A stretch of DNA of 64,000 nt. Source: JAHEDT01 sp963825615 (GTDB taxonomy: Bacteria; Desulfobacterota; Desulfuromonadia; Desulfuromonadales; BM103). Shown one piece after another: positions 41,885 through 52,681 of the stretch (the first letter of the stretch is position 1; every line of letters begins with the position of its first letter). The notes under the pieces were generated by a model. That model was not told the origin of the DNA and ran no database searches. It worked only from the letters and a program-made list of their open reading frames with translations. A program made the translations under genes and the position numbers. The stretch covers positions 682,001-746,000 of the forward strand of contig CAWGTV010000008.1 of NCBI GenBank assembly GCA_963825615.1, written 5' to 3'.

Positions 41885-42739
41885 GCGTTAGACTCCTGCG
41901 CTAATTCCCGTAACAGTTCCAGGTTGACACGATCCATGTCACCCCCTTCGCCCTTGGGAGTTTCCAGGACCATGGGGATATCAACAAAGCGCTGGTCCTG
42001 CATCAGGCAGGTAAAGCCGGTGCGGCCGATCGTCCCCTGGCCGATGTGGGCATGGCGGTCGATCCTGCTGCCGCACGGTTTCAGACAGTCGTTAAGATGG
42101 AAGGCCTTGATCTGCTTAAGGCCGACCAGTCGGTCGAACTCGGCCATGGTCTGTGTATAGCCTTCCGGGGTGGACAGGTCGTAACCGGCCGTATGGGCAT
42201 GGCAGGTGTCGAAACAGACCGCGATGCGACTGGTGCTAAAGCCTTCGAGCAAGGCCCCCAGGTGGGCAAAATCGCCACCGAGGTAGCTGCCCTGTCCTGC
42301 GGTGTTCTCCAGCAGCAGGCGAACCTCTGATGGGGACTCTGCAAGGATGATTTGCAGTGCTTCGCGGATGCGCTCAAGACCTGTTGCTTCGCCTGTCCCC
42401 AGGTGAGCTCCCGGATGCATGACCAGGTCGGTGACGCCGAGTTGCGCGCAGCGCAGCAATTCGTCGCGCAGGGCATGACTTCGATTTTTCCCAGACGCCG
42501 TTTTTCGGCGACGCCAAGTTGATCAGGTAGGCATCGTGCGCCATGACCGGTCCGATGCCGCTTTCTGCCCAGGCCTGCTGAAAGGCTGCCGCTTCTCCCG
42601 GTGAAATCGGCTTGCCCTGCCAGCGGTTGGCATTTTTGGTGAATATCTGCAAGGCCGTACAGCCGCTCTCGAGACCACGGGCAAAGGCATTGTCGAGTCC
42701 GCCGGCAACGGAGACGTGTGCCCCGAGCAACCTCTTCAC
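41881..42739 (-). pseudogene. nfo: Endonuclease IV, with a one-base frameshift
   Basis: AP endonuclease of base-excision repair. N-terminal reading: LLGAHVSVAGGLDNAFARG, then LINLASPKNGVWEKSK before the shift. C-terminal reading: LLRCAQLGVTDLVMHPGAH, NTAGQGSYLGG, CFDTCHAHTAGYDL, and VLETPKGEGG, with the His/Glu/Asp metal ligands. Removing one base near 42478 gives EKSKHALRDELLRC and a 285-aa protein, the exact family length. Overlaps HAD (4 nt) and dtd (4 nt). Likely intact in the real genome. Confidence 0.88.
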
Positions 42740-43374
42740 GAGGCCGCTTCCCAGTAACGCAGTCCGGCATGGATCTGGCGGGCACTGTCAAGGTGGACAT
42801 CGACGAAATCGGGTGTTTGCCCTGCTCCGACCAGGATGGTGCCCATGCCAAGTTTTTTGGCGGTCTGCAGGTTGTCGCGCGAGTCTTCGATCATGATGCA
42901 GCGTTCCGGAGTTGCGCCCAGTTCGGCAAGCACGGCATGGTAAGGCTCCGGGAAGGGTTTTGGCTGGTAGGCGGCGATGCGGATATCGTAGATCTTTTCG
43001 AACATGTCCTCGATGCCCAGGACCGCGAGCACTCGGTTGGCATGACAGAGCGAACCGTTGGTGAAGACGGCCTTGCGCTGCGGCAGGCTGGCAAGGGTCT
43101 CGCGCAGGACCAGGTCGGGGCCAAGCCGCGAGGCGACATCGACGTCGTGCACATAAAGCAGGTAATCCTCTGGGTCGATACCATGGTGGCGGATCAGCCC
43201 CTGCAGGGTGACGCCGTACAGGCGCCAGTACTCGCGGCGCAAGCCATCGACCTGCGGTGCCGGAATGCCGACGATTTCGGTCATGTAGCGGTTGATGCGG
43301 ACGTCGATGAGACCGAACAGGTGCTTCTCTGCCGGGTAAAGGGTATTGTCGAGGTCAAAAATCAGAACGTCCAT
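42736..43374 (-). CDS. HAD-family pyrimidine 5'-nucleotidase-like phosphatase
   Basis: 212 aa. HAD motif I DVLIFDLDNTLYP, motif II in AVFTNGSL, motif III Lys in YQPKPFPEPY and motif IV CIMIEDSRDN. A helical cap of about 70 residues between motifs I and II matches the SDT1-type pyrimidine nucleotidases. First gene of the HAD-nfo-dtd-darP operon. Substrate inferred from the family. Confidence 0.88.
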   Translation of the reverse strand: MDVLIFDLDNTLYPAEKHLFGLIDVRINRYMTEIVGIPAPQVDGLRREYWRLYGVTLQGLIRHHGIDPEDYLLYVHDVDVASRLGPDLVLRETLASLPQRKAVFTNGSLCHANRVLAVLGIEDMFEKIYDIRIAAYQPKPFPEPYHAVLAELGATPERCIMIEDSRDNLQTAKKLGMGTILVGAGQTPDFVDVHLDSARQIHAGLRYWEAAS

Positions 43375-43496
43375 AGATAACTTTCAGGGTGTCAGCGACA
43401 TAATGAACAAAGGCCGACCGCAATGGCTGCAAAGAGAGCCTGCCTCTTTTGCTTCTTGAGTGGGAATCCTCCCCGTTGTGACGAAGGCTCTAAGTG

Positions 43497-44336
43497 TCAG
43501 CGCGGGATATACTCCCCGGAAAAAACCTCTGCGGCTGGTCCGGTCATGAACACGTCGTTTTTACCATCCCATTCCATTTCCAGGTCTCCGCCGGTCAGGT
43601 GATTGAGCAGCTTGCCCTTGGTGCGGCCGGTGAGGACGCCGGCCACGGTGACGGCCGAGGATCCAGTACCGCAGGCCAGGGTCTCCCCGGCGCCGCGCTC
43701 CCAGGTCCGCTGCCGGACTTCGTGCGGCGAGATGACTTCGACGAACTCGACGTTGATGCGCCTGGGGAAAAGCTCATGGTTTTCAATGGCATAGCCGTAG
43801 CGTTTGACCGGAAAATTGTCGATGTCATCGACAAAGATGACGCAATGCGGGTTGCCCATGGAGACACAGGTAATCTGGAAGGTACGATCGAGCACCACCA
43901 AATCCATATCGATGACCTGCTCATCCGCTGGGCCGACCATCGGCAGGTCGGCTCGCCGCAGCCGTGGCCGCCCCATATTGACCCTGACTTTGTCGATATG
44001 CTCTCGTTCATTGGGGTACATGACAAGCGGCAGGACGCCGGCACCGGTTTCGATGGTGATCTCGGTGCGGTCGACCAGGCCGTGATCGAAAGCGTACTTG
44101 GCCACGCAGCGCACGCCGTTGCCGCACATCTCGGCTTCGCTGCCGTCGGCATTGAAGATGCGCATCTTCACATCGGCCTGTTTTGAGGGCTCGATCAGGA
44201 TCATGCCGTCGCCGCCGACCCCGAAGTTCCGGTCGCTGATGACGCGCGCCAGGTTCTCCGGATCTTCGACCGTTTGCCGAAAACAGTCAATGTAGACGTA
44301 ATCGTTGCCGGCCCCGTGCATTTTGACGAATTTCAT
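43497..44336 (-). CDS. dapF: Diaminopimelate epimerase
   Basis: 279 aa from the ATG at 44336 (MKFVKMHGAGNDYVYID). Converts LL- to meso-diaminopimelate for lysine and peptidoglycan. The two active-site cysteines sit in SEAEMCGNGVRC and ETLACGTGSSA. The start four codons upstream is less likely; GGTGAGG lies 6 nt before the chosen ATG. Monocistronic. Confidence 0.96.
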   Translation of the reverse strand: MKFVKMHGAGNDYVYIDCFRQTVEDPENLARVISDRNFGVGGDGMILIEPSKQADVKMRIFNADGSEAEMCGNGVRCVAKYAFDHGLVDRTEITIETGAGVLPLVMYPNEREHIDKVRVNMGRPRLRRADLPMVGPADEQVIDMDLVVLDRTFQITCVSMGNPHCVIFVDDIDNFPVKRYGYAIENHELFPRRINVEFVEVISPHEVRQRTWERGAGETLACGTGSSAVTVAGVLTGRTKGKLLNHLTGGDLEMEWDGKNDVFMTGPAAEVFSGEYIPR

Positions 44337-44466
44337 AGCAAACCTCACCGATGGTTTTTTGACTTAAGTGTACATTATAGGGGGAAAGGTTTTTTGCCAC
44401 AACCGTGCATTGCTGATCGGCGCTTCCCTGTTATCCTTATGATTAAAATAACTGACGGAGGAACCG

Positions 44467-44862
44467 ATGCCCCATCTTCAATTCGAACTCAATTTCACAC
44501 CGGAAAGCAAGGCCAAGGCGGCCTTTGCCGATGCGGTCCGCCAGCATTTTGCCACGATCATGAGCACCGGTACCGATCATATCGGTATTACCTTCCGCTG
44601 TTACCAGCCCCATGACCTGGTGTTCGGCCGCGCCGGTGACGACGGGCAGATCGCCTTTCTCAACGCCGATATCCGGCTTGGCCGCACCTCCGAACAGAAA
44701 CGCCGACTGGCGCTGGCGATCATGAATGAGATCGGCACGCGCTGGGGGCTGCCGAAAGAGCATGTCTACATCGTCTATACCGAGCACGACGGCCCGGATT
44801 TCCAGCTGAGCGATCGGGTGCTGCCTTCGTGGCAAGCGGGGGAGGATCCGCTGAACGACTAA
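44467..44862 (+). CDS. Tautomerase-family protein
   Basis: 131 aa. MPHLQFELNF leaves Pro1 as a likely catalytic base. GFTF-like core: STGTDHIGITFRCYQPHDLVFGR, then DIRLGRTSEQKRRLALAIMNEI and HVYIVYTEHDGPDFQL. Resembles 5-carboxymethyl-2-hydroxymuconate isomerase/tautomerase superfamily proteins of the longer type. Natural role unknown. GACGGAGGAACCG lies before the start. Confidence 0.8.
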   Translation: MPHLQFELNFTPESKAKAAFADAVRQHFATIMSTGTDHIGITFRCYQPHDLVFGRAGDDGQIAFLNADIRLGRTSEQKRRLALAIMNEIGTRWGLPKEHVYIVYTEHDGPDFQLSDRVLPSWQAGEDPLND

Positions 44863-45264
44863 GCTGTTTTCGCACAAACGGATTTGTTCTTTAATTTTGA
44901 CCTTTACGCTTCAATCAAATGCTTGCCGGGCGCACCCGGCGGGCGCCCCACTTTTCTTGCTCGGCCAAGAAAAGTAGGCAAAAGAAGGCCGCCCGAACAA
45001 ATCCGCCCGCCAACGCTGATGCGTTGACGGGTGCCCTCACTGCAGGGGGGCAATCCGGCGGCGAAAAAAAACTCGCTTCGCTCAGACAGTTTTTGCCGTG
45101 TCCCCGGATTAACCTCTTTGCTCGGCGGATTTGCCACGGGAAGGAACTATACTCATGCCGTTGCCAGTAATTAATTCTTCGATCGGTCTTGCCACGCAGT
45201 GGAACCTGAGTCGATAATGAAACCGAGTCTTTACTACTTATACAAAGCTTAGGAGAATCAATAG
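44863..45264. other. GC-rich palindromic intergenic segment
   Basis: From about 44931: TTTTCTTGCTCGGCCAAGAA, AAGTAGGCAAAAGAAGG, then CCGCCAACGC/GCGTTGACGGG and AAAAACTCGC/GCTCAGACAGTTTTTGCC. It resembles a repeated type of palindromic sequence common in proteobacteria, with arms such as TTTTCTTG/CAAGAAAA. No gene is supported. Confidence 0.5.
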
Positions 45265-45489
45265 ATGGCGTACAACCTGAAAACCCGCATCTGGCAAACC
45301 GGCGCCCTAGACTGGTGGGGGATGCTGGACAATGAGGATGTTTATCTCGGCAGCCGTGAGTTCCCTCTGCCGCCAGAGGAAGGCGACGAGTGGCATGTCA
45401 GGAAAACCGGTGACCTGTTCAAGATCGTCGACGGCGAGATTCGCAAGCTCGGCAATAAACCGGTCACTGTCGAACCGTGGCTGGAATGA
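45265..45489 (+). CDS. Small conserved hypothetical protein
   Basis: 74 aa. MAYNLKTRIWQTGALDWWGM and the end KPVTVEPWLE. Tryptophan-rich and acidic, with no membrane segment. AGGAG precedes the start. The stop overlaps the next ATG (ATGA), so it is coupled to the metallo-hydrolase gene and may work with it. Function unknown. Confidence 0.7.
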   Translation: MAYNLKTRIWQTGALDWWGMLDNEDVYLGSREFPLPPEEGDEWHVRKTGDLFKIVDGEIRKLGNKPVTVEPWLE

Positions 45490-46101
45490 ATCCGGAAATC
45501 GTCCAGGTGCCGGTCGCCGGCGCCGATAACTTTTCCTACCTGGTCATCTGCCCACAGACCGGCAAGGCCCTCGGTGTCGATCCCGGGCTGTCACCGGAAA
45601 GTCTGCTGAGCGTCGTGCGCAGTCGCCAACTGTCACTGGAGGTGCTGGCCAACACCCACGGGCATCGCGACCACATCGCCGGCAATGCCGAGGTCCTCAA
45701 GGCAACGGGGGCGAAGCTGGCGGCCAACCGGCTTGATGTCCCGGGGGCGGAGATTCCCCTCGGTGAAGGCAGCCAACTGCAGATTGGTGCCGTCCTGCGT
45801 CAAGGTCCTGCATACGCCGGGGCATACCCCCGGCTCCATGGTTTTCAACCCTCCGGGGGCCCTGATTACCGGCGACACTCTGTTTGTGACGCGCTGCGGA
45901 CGGGCGGATTTCCCCGGCAGCGATCCGGCCGCGCTCTATCACAGCCTGCTGCGTCTGGCAGCGTTCCCGCCGGAGACCAGGGTTTTCCCGGGGCACGACT
46001 ATGGTCCCAAACCGCATTCCACGATCGCTTTTGAACGGGAGCACAACGAGTATATGAAGTGCCCTGATCTGGAGAGCTTCATTCGACTGCGCATGGGGTG
46101 A
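45486..46101 (+). pseudogene. Metallo-beta-lactamase-fold hydrolase (glyoxalase II type), one-base frameshift
   Basis: N-terminal frame: VPVAGADNFSYLVICPQTGKALGVDPG and the metal motif NTHGHRDHIAGN. The frame shifts near 45800; dropping one base gives IGAVLRKVLHTPGHTPGSMVFN, then GDTLFVTRCGRADFPGSD and VFPGHDYG. Total 204 aa, about the family length. The motif HxHxDH is present as HGHRDH. Similar proteins hydrolyse thioesters such as S-lactoylglutathione or persulfides. Coupled to the 74-aa gene upstream. Confidence 0.85.
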
Positions 46102-46145
46102 AATTCGGGACGAGGCGGAAACGCGGGAGAGGAAAATTCTAAAAC

Positions 46146-46190
46146 AAAGCGAGGGCAGGATAACCTGCCCTCGCTTTGCTTTATTTATAG
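46146..46190. terminator. Bidirectional terminator between MBL and efflux outer-membrane genes
   Basis: AAAGCGAGGGCAGG (46146-46159)/CCTGCCCTCGCTTT (46164-46177), a perfect 14-bp stem with a 4-nt loop and T-rich flanks on both strands. It separates the convergent hydrolase and efflux outer-membrane genes. Confidence 0.85.
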
Positions 46191-46229
46191 GGTCTGTATT
46201 TCGCGTACCTCGTCCCGTTACTGCGTCCG

Positions 46230-47668
46230 TCATTCGGACAGCCGTGCCGGAATCCTGCCACCCCCCGCCCAACGCCTTGATCAGCGAAACGCTTGCCTGG
46301 AAACGCTGTTCCAGCACCTGGGTGGCGAGATATTCGGTGGCCAGGGCGGTCCGTTGGCTGACGACCACCTCGAGGTAACTGACCAGCCCGGCCCGGTAGC
46401 GTTTCTCGGACAGGTCGGCGGCCTGCTGGGCGGAGGCCACGGCCCGCTGCTGGGCTTCGGCCTGTTCAGCCAGGATGCGGAGGTCGGCGAGGGCATCTTC
46501 GACTTCGCGGAACGCGTTCAGAACCTGCTGGCGATAGAGGGCCACCGATTCCTGCCAGGCGGCTTCGGCCTGCTCCATCTGGGCCCGGTTGCGCCCGGCA
46601 TCGAACACCGGCAGGGAAATGAATGGCCCCAGCGACCAGGTGCGGTTGTCCCACTGAAACAGGCTTGACAATTGATCGCTGGCATAACCGGCGCTGCCGG
46701 TCAGGCTGACCGCCGGGAAGAACGCCGCCTTGGCAATGCCGATGCGCGCGTTGGCGGCGATCATCTGGCGCTCGGCCGCGGCAACATCGGGGCGGCGCTC
46801 GAGGAGCGCCGAAGGCAGCCCGGCGGCGATTGCCGGGGGACGGACCTCGAGGTTGGGCGGCGGCAGCGGCAGGACGAAGTTTGCCACCGGCTCACCGACC
46901 AGCACGGCCAGGGCGTGCTCTGTGGCTGCGCGCCGGCGTTTCAGAGCGGCCGTTTCGGCCTGGGCGTTGGCCAGCTCGGTTTCGGCCGTGGCGACGTCCA
47001 GGCGCCCGACCTGGCCGTTGTTGAACAGGCTGGTCACCAGCTGCAGGTTCCTGCTGCGCAGCTCCACGGTCCGCCGCAACAGGTCGAGTTGGGCATCGAG
47101 GCTGCGCAGGTTGAAATAGTTGCGGGCCACATCGGCCTGCAGGGTCAGCAGGACGTTCTGCATCTCGGCGCGGGTCGCCTCGTATTGAGCCGTGCTGGCT
47201 TCGACGGAGCGGCGTACGCGCCCCCACAAGTCGACTTCATAGCCGAGGTCGAAGGGCACCCGCAGGGTTGTCGAGGTGTTCGCCTTGCCGCCGTTCAGGT
47301 CGGCTGCGCCACGACCACGCTGCGCCGACGGGTTCAGGTCGACCCGGGGATAGAGATCCGTCTCGGTGATGCGTGCCGCGGCACGCGCCTGGTCCACCCG
47401 TCGCCACGGCGGCCTTCAGATCCTGGTTTGCGGCCACGGGCCTGTTGCTGCAGGGCATCGAGGACCGGATCGCCGTAAATCCTGCCACCAGTCCCCCTTG
47501 TCAAGAGCGTCGGCAGGCTTGGCCTCTTTCCATGGCGCCGCTTCACGGTATTCGGTCGGCACGGTCACTTCAGGCCGCTGGTAGTCGGGGCCTAGGGTGC
47601 AGCCGGCCAGTATGGACAAGAGGACCAGCGAAATTCCCAGGGTAGATCATGCGATATTTTGGAATCAT
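46230..47668 (-). pseudogene. Outer-membrane efflux lipoprotein (NodT/OprM type) with several one-base insertions
   Basis: Encodes the TolC-like channel of the RND pump. The readable parts in three frames are LVLLSILAGCTLGPDYQRPEV (lipobox LAGC), GDPVLDALQQQA, VAANQDLKAAVA, VDQARAAARITETDLYPRVDL and the OMF domain to FQASVSLIKALGGGWQ. Removing five single bases, an A near 47635, a T near 47480, a C near 47440, a G near 47402 and a T near 46238, gives one 477-aa frame from ATG 47668 to TGA 46230. As written, the final insertion deletes the stop and the frame runs on antisense to the hydrolase gene. Gap of 24 nt to the pump gene. Confidence 0.85.
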
Positions 47669-47691
47669 GGCAGCAAACCTTCCGTTTGTGG

Positions 47692-50600
47692 TCAGGCCGA
47701 GGGCCCGGAATGCGTGGGTGTCAGCGGTGTTTCGTGAGCATCGCTATGTTCGTGATCAAGCGTGCGCCGTCGCGCGATCAGCAGGTAGGCTGTCGGGACC
47801 ACGAACAGCGTCAGGATGGTGCCGAAGGACATGCCGCCGACGATGACCCAGCCAATGGCCTGGCGGCTTTCTGCGCCGGCACCATGAGCCCAGGCCAGCG
47901 GCAAGGCCCCAAGGACCATGGCACCGGTGGTCATGAGGATCGGACGCAGTCGCAGTGAGGCCGATTCGACGACGGCCTCGAGTTTGTCGCGACCCTGCTC
48001 ACGCAGCTGGTTGGCAAATTCAACGATCAGGATACCGTGCTTGGTGATCAGGCCGATCAGGGTGACCAGGCCGATCTGGCTGTAGACGTTCAGGGTGTTG
48101 CCGGTGAGTTTCAGCGCCAGCAGGGCACCGGTGATGCTCAAGGGCACCGAGAGCATGATGATGAAGGGATCGATGAAGCTCTCGAACTGTGCGGCGAGGA
48201 CCAGGTAAATGAAACCGAGCGCCAGCAGGAAGGTGATCAGGAGGCTGGCACTGCTCTCCCTGAATTCCCGCGAGGGGCCATCGTAGTCGATGACCGCGTT
48301 GCCCGGGAGCACCTGTTTGGCAATCTCGTCGAGCTTGCTCAGGCCATCGGAGAGCGCATAGCCGGGCGCCAGGCTGGCGGTGATCTTGGCCGCGCGCAGC
48401 TGGTTGAAGTGATTGAGTTCCTTGGGGGCAACCGTTTCCCGAACGGTGACCAGGTTGGCCAGCTGGACCATCTGGCCGCTGTTGCCGCGGACGTAGATCG
48501 AGGCCAGGTCCGAAGGCGTGGCGCGGTCGGCATCCGCCACCTGGACGATGACGTCGTACTGCTTCCCCTCGCGCTTGAAGCGGGTGACTTGACGGCCGCC
48601 CAGCATGGTTTCCATAGTCCTGCCGATGGTGGCCACGTCGGCCCCGACATCGACCGCCTTGTCGCGATCGACATCGACGGACAACTGCGGCTTGTTCAGC
48701 TTGAGATCGCTGTCGAGGTTCTGAAACCCAGGCCACTCACGGGCCGCCGCCATGACTGCCTCGGCCATCTCCTGTAATTCTTCGTAAGGGGCTGTGGTCT
48801 GGATGACGAACTGTACTGGTTTGGACAGAGCGCTCTGGCCCAGGGGGGGGCGGTTGAGCGGGAAGGCCATGATGCCGGGGATGCCGCCATAAAGCTTGGG
48901 TTGCAGTTCCTTGACGATCTCCTGCTGCTTGCGATCCCGGTCCTGCCAGTCCACCAGGCCGCAGAAGGAGAGAATCTGCGAAACCACCGGCCGGCCGGTG
49001 ACCACGAAGTAGCGTTCGATCTCCGGTGTCGCGGCATAGACCTTTTCCATCATGCGGGCGTACTTGTCGGTATAGGCGACCGTCGCACCTTCCGGTGCGA
49101 TGCCGATGCCGATGATGGTGCCGGTGTCTTCGGTGGGGGCCAGTTCGGACTTCAACGAGCTGATCAGGCCCCCGGCGGCGCCGGCCACGATCAGAACCGT
49201 GAGGATCATGACGATGCGCAGCCTGAGGACCCGGCGCAGCAGTCGCTGGTAGCCGTTGGTCAGGGCGATAAAGCCGGCTTCGATAATGTTGTAGATGGCC
49301 ATGTGCTGGGTACGATGGCGCAGCAGCTTCGAGCACATCATCGGCGACAGGGTCAGGGCCACGAACCCGGAGACCAGTACGGCTCCGGCCAGAGTCAGGG
49401 CGAACTCGGTGAACAGGCGCCCGGTGCGCCCCTGCATGAAGCCGATCGGTGCGTAGACTGCCGCCAGAGTCAGAGTCATGGCGACGACCGCAAAAGCGAT
49501 TTCGCGGCTCCCTTGGAACGCCGCCTGCCGCACAGGCATGCCGTTCTCGACGTGGCGGAAGATGTTTTCCAGTACGACGATGGCGTCGTCGACCACCAGG
49601 CCGATGGCCAGGACCATTGCCAGCAAGCGTCAGGGTGTTGATGGAGAAACCGAACAGGTACATCAGGCCGAAGGCGCCGATCAGAGAGACCGGGATGGTG
49701 ACCAGAGGGATCAGGGTCGAGCGAAAGCTGCGCAGAAAGACGAAGATTACCAGGATGACCAGGATGACCGCTTCGCCGATGGTCTGAAAGACATTGGCGA
49801 TCGACCGGTCGATAAAGATGGCACGGTCATAAGCGACCGCGACCTTCATCCCTTCGGGGAGGCTGGCTTCGATCTCGGGGATGATGGCCCTGACCTCCCT
49901 GGAGATATCGAGGGGGTTGGCGGTCCCCTGGCGAACGACGCCGAGGGCGACGGCCGACTGTCCCTTGAAACGGACCACCGTCCGCTCGTTCTGGGCCCCG
50001 AGTTCGGTGCGGCCGACATCCTTGAGCCGGACCATGTAGCCGCCGGCATCCTTGAGGATCATATTGTCGAACTGAAGCGGTGTGCGCAGGTCGGTTTCGG
50101 CCAAGACAGTGAATTCGCGTTCGGCCGACTCGATGCGTCCTGAAGGGATCTCGACATTCTGCTGGCGCAGCGCACTTTCCACATCCTGCGGGGTCAGACT
50201 GAAAGCGGCCAGGCGCACGCGGTCGAGCCAGATGCGCATGGCGTAGCGCCGCTCGCCGAAGATCAGCACGTTGGCGACCCCTTGGATGTTCTGCAGCCGG
50301 TCCTTGACGTAGCGGTCGGCGTAGTCGGTCACTTCGAGCGGCGTATGCTGGTTCGAGGAAAAGGCGAGGTAGATGGTCGGCTGGGCATCGGCCTCGACCT
50401 TACTGACCACCGGGTCGTCGATCTCACTGGGGAGTTTTCCGCGAACCCTCGCCACGCGGTCACGCACGTCGTTAGCCGCCTCGTCGGGGTCACGGGTCAG
50501 GCGGAATTTGATGGTGATCTGGCTGTTCTCCGGGCGCGAGATCGAGGTCATCACGTCGATGCTCTCGATCCCTGCCAGGCTCTCCTCTAGCGGTTGGGTG

Positions 50601-50788
50601 ATCTGGGACTCGATAATGTCGGCGGTCGCGCCGCGGTAGGTTGTTTCAACGTTGACCACTGGCTCGTCGATATTCGGATATTCCCTGACCGACAGGCGGT
50701 CGTAGCTGATTATGCCGACCAGGAGCACGACCAGGCTCATGACGGTGGCAAGCACCGGACGTTTAATGGAGATGTCGCAGATGATCAT
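47692..50788 (-). pseudogene. RND-family efflux pump permease, one-base frameshift
   Basis: Inner-membrane proton-driven drug or metal pump. The N-terminal frame MIICDISIKRPVLATVMSLV...FSINTLTL and the C-terminal frame LAMVLAIGLVVDDAIVVLEN join when one base near 49624 is removed, giving 1031 aa, the usual RND length. The signature GLVVDDAIVVLEN of TM4, with the proton-relay Asp pair, is intact. Two large periplasmic loops and 12 helices fit the AcrB/MexB type. It lies in the tetR-MFP-RND-OMF order. Confidence 0.9.
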
Positions 50789-50792
50789 GATG

Positions 50793-51863
50793 TCAGTTCC
50801 CGTCCGGCGCTGTTTCGGCCGTACTCGGCAGTGGTGTTACCGGCATCCCCGGGCGCACCTTGATCTGACCCGCGGTGATCACGGTTTCGCCGGCGACAAG
50901 ACCCTGCACGATTTCGATCTGCCCCTTGTTGCGCAGGCCGGTTGTCACCGTGGTGGCAACTACCTTGCCATCGACAACTTTGAAGACCATCTGCTGGTTG
51001 CCTTTGGGGATCAGGGCTTCTTCGGGGATCATCAAGGCGTTCGGGCGCTCTTCAAGAACCAGGGTAATGCGGGCGAACATCCCGGGACGCAGCGGGCCGT
51101 CATGTTGCGCGACTTTGGCCCTTAGCAGGACGCTGCGGCCGTTGACGTCGATCTGTGGGTCGATAGCATAGACCTGTCCGGTAAAGGACTCCCCCGGGAC
51201 GGCGTCGACGCTCATCTTTATTTTCTGACCGACTTGCAGCTGGTAGGCATACACTTCGGGAACCCGGAAATCGACCTTGATCGGGTCGATGTCGTCCAGG
51301 TTGACGATCGCTTTGCCCGGTTGCAGGTATTCACCGATGCTGACCCAGCGCAAGCCGAGGATGCCCGAGAAGGGCGCCCGGATCTCGGTCTTTGCCAGTT
51401 GCGCCTCGGCCAGGCGCAGGTTGGCCTCGTCGAGTCGCCACTGGGCATAGGCTTCGTCCCGCTCTCGCTCCGAGATCGCCTGCTCCTGAAGCAGAAGTTC
51501 TGCCCGCTTTATATTGGCCTCGCTCAGAATGAAACTGGCCTGGGCACGGTCGCGCTCGGCGCTCAGAATGGACTGATCGAGCAGTAGCAGAGTCTGGTCT
51601 GCCGATATTTTCTGCCCTTCGTCGAACGAAATTTGCGTCACCTTGCCGGCAATTTCTGTAGCGATGACGACTGATTCGTTGGAGTAAAGGGTCCCCGTGG
51701 CGGAGATCTCGTACCGCAGAGGGGCCACTGCGACCTGTACCGTCTCAACCGGCAGTCCAGGCTTGACTTGTTCAGGAGCTGCCTTTTTCTCTTCGGCCAC
51801 GGCCAGGGCCACAGCAAAGGTCAGACAGAGAGTGATCAAGAGTGATGCGGTCAACTTAGACAT
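50793..51863 (-). CDS. RND periplasmic adaptor (membrane fusion protein)
   Basis: 356 aa from the ATG at 51863, which overlaps the TetR stop by 8 nt. Signal peptide about 1-23 (MSKLTASLLITLCLTFAVALA). Order of parts: beta-barrel/lipoyl half, alpha-helical hairpin (LSAERDRAQASFILSEANIKRAELLLQEQ...), lipoyl half TEIRAPFSGILGLRWVSIGEYL, then the C-terminal membrane-proximal region. No lipobox. Links the RND pump to the outer-membrane channel. Confidence 0.93.
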   Translation of the reverse strand: MSKLTASLLITLCLTFAVALAVAEEKKAAPEQVKPGLPVETVQVAVAPLRYEISATGTLYSNESVVIATEIAGKVTQISFDEGQKISADQTLLLLDQSILSAERDRAQASFILSEANIKRAELLLQEQAISERERDEAYAQWRLDEANLRLAEAQLAKTEIRAPFSGILGLRWVSIGEYLQPGKAIVNLDDIDPIKVDFRVPEVYAYQLQVGQKIKMSVDAVPGESFTGQVYAIDPQIDVNGRSVLLRAKVAQHDGPLRPGMFARITLVLEERPNALMIPEEALIPKGNQQMVFKVVDGKVVATTVTTGLRNKGQIEIVQGLVAGETVITAGQIKVRPGMPVTPLPSTAETAPDGN

Positions 51864-52500
51864 GTTGAGTGCTCCCGATTCCCCGCAGGGAAAAGTGCGT
51901 AATGTGGATAATGGCTTCTTCAATGAAAGGCTGATTCTGGCCGGTGGTGCGTAGACTTTTCAATACATCGCGACTGCGGATGAAATGCAGAATTTGGCCC
52001 ATGATGCTGCTGACGCAGTAGGAAACGAAATTTTCATTAAGCTGCGGGCAGGTTTTCATGATGATTTTCTGGAAAGCTTTATGGACCGGTGTGACCAGCC
52101 GGGTTGCAACCAGGTCGCTCGCGACGGCATCAGGACCCATCTCGCGGTAGATAATCTGCAGCAGGCGATCGCTGTCCGGTGAGGTGAGTTGTGAGTCGAA
52201 ATAGCTTCGTACGTAGCTGTCCATAAGCTGTTCGAGGCTTACCGCCGGGGTCCGGGCGTCGAGCTCTGCCAACAGGGCCAGCTTTTCCCTGGCGATCTTG
52301 TCCAGGCGTTGGGCGAGGACTTCGCGGTAAAGGTTCATCTTGCCGTTGAAGTGGTAGTTGATGGCGGCCACGTTGGCACCGGCAGCATCGGTGATCTGAC
52401 GAATGCTGACGCCCTCGTAACCGTGTACGAGAAAAAGCTTCTCCGCACACTCGAGCAGGACGGTGCGGGTGTCTTTCAAATGTGCTTTTGGATTTTTCAT
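51856..52500 (-). CDS. TetR-family repressor of the efflux operon
   Basis: 214 aa. N-terminal HTH (about 25-50): VSIRQITDAAGANVAAINYHF. C-terminal helical ligand domain, with the DUF1956-like pattern (REMGPDAVASDLVATRLV). First gene of the tetR-MFP-RND-OMF operon and overlapping MFP by 8 nt, so autoregulation and control of the pump by a ligand are likely. Ligand unknown. Confidence 0.92.
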   Translation of the reverse strand: MKNPKAHLKDTRTVLLECAEKLFLVHGYEGVSIRQITDAAGANVAAINYHFNGKMNLYREVLAQRLDKIAREKLALLAELDARTPAVSLEQLMDSYVRSYFDSQLTSPDSDRLLQIIYREMGPDAVASDLVATRLVTPVHKAFQKIIMKTCPQLNENFVSYCVSSIMGQILHFIRSRDVLKSLRTTGQNQPFIEEAIIHITHFSLRGIGSTQHV

Positions 52501-52681
52501 TCAAGCAAAGTTTTAAATACTGTTTGAATGGCTGTCAAGGGGATAATTCTTGCCACTGGGATTCACCTTCGCTGTTGATTTGTTAAAGCGAGAGCACCAA
52601 AACGACATAGGGCTGTCTCTGCCCAATGGCGGTATCTTGTTGTTGTGGTTTTGCAATCAAGGCGTCTTACTTCGCTAGTGG

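Noticed and set aside
43494..44186. 230-codon plus-strand frame over dapF.
   Set aside because: Antisense shadow; dapF has both active-site cysteines on the minus strand.
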